This document shows positions 31,643 through 36,151 of a stretch of DNA of 36,151 bases, piece by piece. The stretch is taken from positions 1-36,151 of the forward strand of contig JACVXV010000006.1 of NCBI GenBank assembly GCA_015661205.1. Reading direction: 5' to 3'. Numbering within the stretch: the stretch's first letter is position 1; the number at the start of each line of letters is the position of its first letter. This DNA comes from Candidatus Brocadiaceae bacterium. Lineage in GTDB: Bacteria; Planctomycetota; Brocadiia; Brocadiales; Brocadiaceae. The notes below the pieces were generated by a model that was given only the letters and a program-made list of their open reading frames with translations, had not been told where the DNA came from and ran no database searches. A program made the position numbers and the translations under genes.

Positions 31643-32584
31643 TTAAACAAAGAGAGAACTCACGGACTCATGACGATGAATTCTCTTAATAGCATCCCCT
31701 AATAGCCCGGAAATCGTCAACACCTTAATCTTATCTCCAAGCCCCCTTACCTTGTCGCCAAGTGGAATGGTATCGGTCACAATAATCTCTTTAATCGGCG
31801 CGGCGGCCAACTTTTGTACGGCAGCCCCACAGAAAACCGGATGGGTAGTGCCTACGTAAATATCCTTTGCCCCACGGTCTTTCAGGACGTTTGCGGCCTG
31901 GGCAATAGATCCCCCCGTGGCTATCAAATCATCAATCATTACCACGTTCTTACCGCTAACGTCTCCTATAACAAACCCGACCTCCGTTTCCTCCGGACCG
32001 ACCCTTCGCTTGTCCACAATCGCCATCTTTATTCCCAATTTCTTGGAATAATTTCTCGCCAGTTTTATACCGCCAACGTCCGGGGTCACTACCACCAGGT
32101 CTTCCATGTTCATCGCTGCAAAATATTTCGAAATTACGGGAAAGGCCAGCAAGTGGTCCACGGGGATATCGAAGAAACCCTGTATCTGCGCCGCGTGCAG
32201 GTCTACGGTAAGCACACGGTCTGCCCCCGCTTCGGTAATGATATTTGCGGCCAACTTTGCCGTTATCGGCACCCGCCCCTCGTCTTTTCTGTCTTTTCTG
32301 GCGTATCCATAGTAGGGCAACACCGCCGTAATGCGCGAAGCGGATGCCCTCCGTAAGCAATCAATAAATATAAGTAACTCTACGAGATTTTCGTTCACGG
32401 GCGCACACGTCGGTTGCACCAAAAATACGTCGGATCCCCGAACGTCTTCATTCACCTTTATATCAATCTCTCCATCGGGGAAACGCCCCACATAAGCGTC
32501 CCCCAACCGGATTGAAAGATGTTCACAAATCTTCTTCGCAAGGTTGGGATTTGCATTTCCCGTAAATATTTTTAAATCGTTCAT
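31643..32584 (-). CDS. prs: Ribose-phosphate pyrophosphokinase
   Basis: Makes PRPP from ribose 5-phosphate and ATP. The 313 residues from ATG 32584 (MNDLKIFTGNAN) give the usual length; ATG 32611 nine codons upstream is possible but lacks family support, and AGAAGG precedes the chosen start. VDLHAAQIQGFFD and the PRPP loop VVMIDDLIATGGS are intact. It is directly downstream of glmU, a common pair. Confidence 0.96.
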   Translation of the reverse strand: MNDLKIFTGNANPNLAKKICEHLSIRLGDAYVGRFPDGEIDIKVNEDVRGSDVFLVQPTCAPVNENLVELLIFIDCLRRASASRITAVLPYYGYARKDRKDEGRVPITAKLAANIITEAGADRVLTVDLHAAQIQGFFDIPVDHLLAFPVISKYFAAMNMEDLVVVTPDVGGIKLARNYSKKLGIKMAIVDKRRVGPEETEVGFVIGDVSGKNVVMIDDLIATGGSIAQAANVLKDRGAKDIYVGTTHPVFCGAAVQKLAAAPIKEIIVTDTIPLGDKVRGLGDKIKVLTISGLLGDAIKRIHRHESVSSLFV

Positions 32585-32614
32585 ACCGTCAAGCCTTCTC
32601 TTATTATCCATAGT

Positions 32615-33604
32615 TTATCCGTAATCCTGTGAAAACCCCCCCGCCTTTTCAAATTCAGCCATATTTCTCACCTCAGCGTCGTCCCCGACCCTTGCGCCGG
32701 ATTGCACGTACGCAAAAGGCCCTATACGGCACCGCCGGCCAATTACCACGTTTTTACCGATGTAGGTAAAGGGATATATCTTCGTCCCCTCACCGATCTC
32801 CACGCAATTTTCAATAAAAGCGCTAGTGGTGTCTGCAATGATTATCCCACGGTCCATCAAAGAGCACAGAATTTCATTACGCCTTATTTGATTAACCTCC
32901 GCCAGTTCCCACTGGGTATTAATGCCCAGCACCTCGGCCGTATCTGTAACGGCAATACTTTCAACCCGCTTATCGCTTCGATAGAAAATCGAAATGATAT
33001 CGGTTAAATAATACTCCCCTTTTTTATTATGGGGGACGATTGCTTCAAGCCCAGCTAAAAGCGACGCCCCCTTAAAGCCATACATCCCAACGTTAATTTC
33101 ATTGATCTTTACCTCTTCCGCACTCGCCTCGCTTTCCTCCACAATGCCCTTGACGCGCCCTTGCGCATCGCGAGAAACCCGCCCGTATCCTTTTGGCCGC
33201 TCCAGATGGGCAGACAGCATCGTCACGTCAGCGTTCGACCCGGAATTTGCGTCTATCAGGACTCGCACTGTTTGCGGTTTAATCAACGGGGTGTCCCCAT
33301 TCAGCACAATAACGGTGTCCAATCCCCCCGTGAGAGCGGGTCTTGCACACATAACGGCGTGCGCCGTCCCCAATTGTTCGCGCTGTTCCGTTATTGTCAC
33401 GGGCAGACCCTGAAGGCTCTCCCTTACGATATCCCCCTTATCGCCAACAACTACAATGATTTTCGAAACACCAGCTTCCCGCACGGCGTTAACAACGCAC
33501 TCCAAGAGGGTGAATCCGCAAACAGTATGCAGCACCTTCGGTAACGGGGAGCGCATACGCGTCCCCTTCCCTGCGGCAAGAATAATTGCTGTGGTTTCTC
33601 CCAT
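32615..33604 (-). CDS. glmU: GlmU-type UDP-GlcNAc pyrophosphorylase, short form
   Basis: Forms UDP-N-acetylglucosamine from GlcNAc 1-phosphate and UTP. The N-terminal nucleotidyltransferase (about 1-230) is intact: AIILAAGKGTRM, PLPKVLHTV, EQLGTAHAV, VLNGDTPLI and GKGEYYLTDI-like EYYLTDI. The left-handed beta-helix begins but stops after GPFAYVQSGARVGDDAEVRNMAEFEKA; the full enzyme is about 450 residues, this one 329. The acetyltransferase active-site region is therefore missing, and acetylation of GlcN 1-phosphate must come from another protein. The protein ends at a clean stop just before prs. No good ribosome site is seen; the tRNA gene lies 46 bases upstream. Confidence 0.88.
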   Translation of the reverse strand: MGETTAIILAAGKGTRMRSPLPKVLHTVCGFTLLECVVNAVREAGVSKIIVVVGDKGDIVRESLQGLPVTITEQREQLGTAHAVMCARPALTGGLDTVIVLNGDTPLIKPQTVRVLIDANSGSNADVTMLSAHLERPKGYGRVSRDAQGRVKGIVEESEASAEEVKINEINVGMYGFKGASLLAGLEAIVPHNKKGEYYLTDIISIFYRSDKRVESIAVTDTAEVLGINTQWELAEVNQIRRNEILCSLMDRGIIIADTTSAFIENCVEIGEGTKIYPFTYIGKNVVIGRRCRIGPFAYVQSGARVGDDAEVRNMAEFEKAGGFSQDYG

Positions 33605-33649
33605 AGTTTATAACGGCGTCAAATTTTTCATATATCCCATAAAATATAA

Positions 33650-33723
33650 TGGCTACCCGGGGAGGACTCGAACCTCCAATGAGAGAACCAAAATCTCTAG
33701 TGTTACCATTACACCACCGGGTA
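33650..33723 (-). tRNA. tRNA-Gln (UUG), CCA encoded
   Basis: The minus strand folds as a cloverleaf: acceptor TACCCGG/CCGGGTA, D stem GTGT/ACAC, anticodon stem AGAGA/TCTCT with loop TTTTGGT (anticodon TTG, reading CAA), T stem GGAGG/CCTCC with loop TTCGAGT, discriminator G and encoded CCA at 33652-33650. It is on the same strand as, and just upstream of, glmU. Confidence 0.95.
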
Positions 33724-33787
33724 GCATTACTTTACGGGAAATTTTATCTACGCGAAAGACCCAACCCCGAACGGGTCTGAGAGACAC

Positions 33788-33855
33788 AAAAAGGAGAAAT
33801 GGAGAAGAAAGAACCGAACCGATGCCGTATTCTCTCTTCTCTATTTCTCCTTTTG
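33788..33855. repeat. Imperfect long hairpin, pyrimidine/purine arms
   Basis: AAAAAGGAGAAATGGAGAAG on the left pairs with CTTCTCTATTTCTCCTTTT on the right, nearly perfectly over about 24 bases. With T-runs at its ends it could act as a terminator in either direction. Confidence 0.6.
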
Positions 33856-33885
33856 CGACAGTTCAGCCGGTATAAAATAACGCTG

Positions 33886-33960
33886 GAAGACATCCCCCGC
33901 TTTACCGTGTGTTTTCAAAATCATCCCTTTAAAAAAGGGGTAAAACAGGGGGATGTCTTC
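33886..33960. repeat. Inverted repeat with 13-base perfect arms
   Basis: GAAGACATCCCCC (33886-33898) and GGGGGATGTCTTC (33948-33960) are perfect inverted copies; a further TTTACC/GGTAAA pair and an inner CCCTTTAAAAAAGGGG palindrome extend the fold. The CATCCCCC...GGGGGATG form is that of small dispersed, non-coding (MITE-like) elements. Confidence 0.6.
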
Positions 33961-34061
33961 AATTTAACCGCTACTACGCGAACCGTCACCTACTTAATAC
34001 TACACCATTTCTACCAAAAACATCACAAAATAATTCTCTCTTGAAACAAGAGCGCACTTTC

Positions 34062-35720
34062 CTAACCGTCCATCAATACCGCACCTTTATCAGCAGACGT
34101 CACACATTTAGCATATCGCGCCAACATCCCCTCCTTTATCCGCGGCTCCGGTGGAGTCCATTTTGCCCTACGCTCTGCCAGTATTTTTTCAGAAACGTTT
34201 AAATCCAACCGGCGTTGAGGAATATCTATGGAAATTTCATCGCCGTCTTCAATTAGTGCAATGGGTCCGCCGACCATCGCCTCCGGGGCAACGTGGCCGA
34301 TACACGGTCCCTGGGTGCCGCCGGAAAAACGCCCATCGGTAATTAACGCAACGGATTCACCCAGCCCCATACCGATAAGCGCCGCCGTAGGCGCCAGCAT
34401 TTCCCTCATACCGGGGCCGCCGCGTGGCCCTTCGTATCTGATAACCGCTACCATACCGCTTTTAACCTGCGAGTCCATGATGGCCTTCATCGCGTCTTCT
34501 TCGCTGTTAAACACCTTTGCAACGCCTTTATACTTCATCATGTTCGCGGATACCGCACTCTGTTTAACCACAGAGCCTTTTGGCGACAAACTCCCATACA
34601 AAACCGCGATTCCACCCTCTTTATGACAGGCATTTTCCTTTGCCCTGATGACGTCCTCATCACTGACTACCGCCGCCTTTGCAATTTCCTTCGTAGTAAA
34701 GCCGCTCACCGTAGGACAATCATGGATATCATCGTACAATCGCTTCATAACCGCCGGAATACCACCCGCATAATATAAATCCTCCAGCAGGTATTCTCCA
34801 CCCGGTTGAAGGCTTGCAATGTGGGGTGTTCTCGCGCTGATAGTATCGCACATCTTCAAATCAACAGCCACCTTTGCTTCTTTCGCAATGGCCGGGATGT
34901 GCAAACAAGAGTTGGTAGAACCGCCAAGCGCCATATCAACCATAATGGCATTTTCAAAGGCCTTTTGGGTCATAATCGATCTTGCGGTGACCCCCTTTTT
35001 AACAATCTCCACCACTTTTTGCCCACTCTGGTATGCAATCCTTTCTTTTTCAGCAGAAACGGCCAACGCCGCCGCGCACCTTGGGAGGGACATCCCTAAC
35101 GCCTCCGTCACACACGCCATAGTATTGGCGGTATAAAGCCCCTGGCAGGAACCAGCGCCCGGACAGGCTTCCATCTCAAGGCAGGACAACTCCTCATCCC
35201 CAATCTCCCCCTTACGCCTCCTACCAATGGCCTCGAAGGTATCTTTCACCAGGGACAGCTTTTGTTTTCCGTAACGGCCTGATATCATTGGACCGGCAGT
35301 AACCACAATACCCGGTATATCAATCCTGGCGATGCCCATTAACATGCCAGGCGTTATCTTATCGCAGTTTGTCAACATGATCAATCCGTCAAGACTGTGA
35401 GCGTTACATACGCACTCTATAATATCCGCAATAAGATCCCTCGATGCCAAAGAATAGCGCATCCCATCATGCCCCATCGCTATCCCATCACAAATGCCGG
35501 GAACGCCAAAAATGAAGCTAACACCTCCCCCTGCATGAATGCCCTTCTCGATAGCCCTTTCCAGCGGACGCATGTGTACGTGTCCTGGAATCAAATCAGT
35601 AAAGCTGCTGGCAATACCAATGAAAGGTTTGCCCATATCGCCTTTGCTCAAACCTGTAGCGTACAAAAGCGCCCGTGCCGGGACGCGTTCAAGTCCTTTG
35701 GTTATCTTATCACTCCGCAA
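34062..35720 (-). CDS. ilvD: Dihydroxy-acid dehydratase
   Basis: Iron-sulfur enzyme of valine, leucine and isoleucine synthesis that dehydrates dihydroxy acids to 2-keto acids. The 552 residues are of normal length and begin [19 protein letters not shown]. The cluster and active-site blocks are intact: [29 protein letters not shown], and [19 protein letters not shown] 35720 is the start because family members begin MRSDxIxKG; GAAAGG lies upstream. Single gene with its own strong promoter. Confidence 0.96.
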   Translation of the reverse strand: MRSDKITKGLERVPARALLYATGLSKGDMGKPFIGIASSFTDLIPGHVHMRPLERAIEKGIHAGGGVSFIFGVPGICDGIAMGHDGMRYSLASRDLIADIIECVCNAHSLDGLIMLTNCDKITPGMLMGIARIDIPGIVVTAGPMISGRYGKQKLSLVKDTFEAIGRRRKGEIGDEELSCLEMEACPGAGSCQGLYTANTMACVTEALGMSLPRCAAALAVSAEKERIAYQSGQKVVEIVKKGVTARSIMTQKAFENAIMVDMALGGSTNSCLHIPAIAKEAKVAVDLKMCDTISARTPHIASLQPGGEYLLEDLYYAGGIPAVMKRLYDDIHDCPTVSGFTTKEIAKAAVVSDEDVIRAKENACHKEGGIAVLYGSLSPKGSVVKQSAVSANMMKYKGVAKVFNSEEDAMKAIMDSQVKSGMVAVIRYEGPRGGPGMREMLAPTAALIGMGLGESVALITDGRFSGGTQGPCIGHVAPEAMVGGPIALIEDGDEISIDIPQRRLDLNVSEKILAERRAKWTPPEPRIKEGMLARYAKCVTSADKGAVLMDG

Positions 35721-35777
35721 TTTCTCGCTTACCTTTCATTAGTATAAATAGACATTTTCGTAAAAGTAATCCCTATT

Positions 35778-35805
35778 ATTATAGCGAAAAGCTCAATGTT
35801 GTCAA
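35778..35805 (-). promoter_or_regulatory. Consensus sigma70-type promoter for ilvD
   Basis: Perfect TTGACA (35805-35800) and perfect TATAAT (35783-35778) on the minus strand, 16 bases apart. Start would be near 35771, about 50 bases before the TTG start. No attenuator-like leader peptide was seen. Confidence 0.75.
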
Positions 35806-35925
35806 ACTAAAACTCTTCCCTCGAACGCACATCAGACCACTTCTTAACTACTGTTTTTATAAAAATTTATGCTTCTAACGGCCACTTTTCCGATACAATC
35901 CCTTTTCGAAAACACCGCATCAATG

Positions 35926-36151
35926 ACTCTGTTGAAAAACCCTTATAATTGAAAGCCGATGGGAACCGTCGTTTTGGTTTTTAAAAAGCTAAAATGAGGC
36001 GATTTTCGATCAGAGACATAAATGAGTGATAAAACATGAAGAAAAAATGAGCTAACCCGACTTTCGCAATTCGCGCCCCAAAACGGTCATTTTTAGGCAT
36101 TCAACGCCTTGAAACCCTTGATTTTACTGGGGTGGATTTTCAAAAAGCCCT
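35926..36151. mobile_element. Possible insertion-sequence end, partial
   Basis: GACTCTGTTGAAAAACCC at about 35926 resembles terminal inverted repeats (GGGTTTTTCAACAGAGTC on the other strand) common to several transposase families. The remaining 200 bases are non-coding and end in TTTTCAAAAAGCCCT at the window edge. No transposase is present in the window. Confidence 0.3.

Larger units (their letters stand above)
33724..34061. other. Intergenic with two large inverted repeats
   Basis: These 338 bases between ilvD and tRNA-Gln have no gene. They hold the inverted repeats at 33788-33855 and 33886-33960. The first may end the ilvD transcript; no clear promoter for the tRNA was found. Confidence 0.6.
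35721..36151. other. Intergenic upstream of ilvD, no gene seen
   Basis: Besides the ilvD promoter and the IS-end-like sequence from about 35926, this stretch has no supported coding frame. It runs off the window. Confidence 0.5.

Noticed and set aside
1-36151. CRISPR arrays, rRNA genes and plus-strand genes
   Set aside because: No regularly spaced repeats or rRNA signatures were seen; the plus-strand frames lie opposite clear minus-strand genes or in gaps without start signals.

Overview
The window looks like chromosomal DNA from an anammox planctomycete (Brocadiales, in the Kuenenia/Brocadia/Jettenia group). This is inferred from gene content: an octaheme hydroxylamine-oxidoreductase-like cytochrome, a complete-looking outer-membrane/lipid A block (bamA, ompH, lpxC, lpxA) and planctomycete-style operon mixing. 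No marker gene in the window fixes the species. Every gene called lies on the minus strand, so transcription runs from right to left.

Right part (about 36.15 to 21.4 kb). After what looks like the edge of an insertion element comes ilvD behind a near-perfect sigma70-type promoter. Then follow two nested inverted repeats, tRNA-Gln(UUG) and a long tightly packed housekeeping run: glmU (short form), prs, rplY, pth, rpsF, ssb, rpsR, rplI, dnaB, bamA, ompH, lpxC, lpxA and a GnnA-like Gfo/Idh oxidoreductase. This joins nucleotide-sugar supply, translation, replication and outer-membrane assembly.

Centre (21.4 to 17.2 kb). Only 17 bases after the GnnA-like gene begins a set of five genes: a radical SAM/SPASM protein, a DUF1858 protein, a degenerate cupin, a DUF2249 protein and an eight-heme HAO-like cytochrome with an unusual Lys/Glu/Pro-rich N-terminal extension. 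The set ends at a strong bidirectional terminator. This is the best candidate in the window for an undescribed functional module, plausibly a cytochrome with its maturation or redox partners in nitrogen-oxide metabolism.

Left centre (17.1 to 10.9 kb) holds a 1424-residue tandem activase/dehydratase-type iron-sulfur ATPase with its own candidate promoter, then an overlapping pair: an Elp3-like radical SAM protein without acetyltransferase domain and a DUF6873 (GME-fold-like) protein.

Accessory stretch (10.9 to 8.7 kb) is gene-poor and decayed: an HNH nuclease remnant fused out of frame to a HicB antitoxin tail, a DUF3800 gene, a small orphan protein, and cassette-like (attC-like) junction sequence.

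Left end (8.6 to 0 kb) returns to ordered genes: mtnP with nnrE, a multi-sensor histidine kinase overlapping a REC-XRE response regulator, a periplasmic cyclophilin, and a two-domain multicopper oxidase with promoter and terminator. The last part has a 33-residue lysine-rich protein, a 90-residue hypothetical protein and copies of a short palindromic repeat family.
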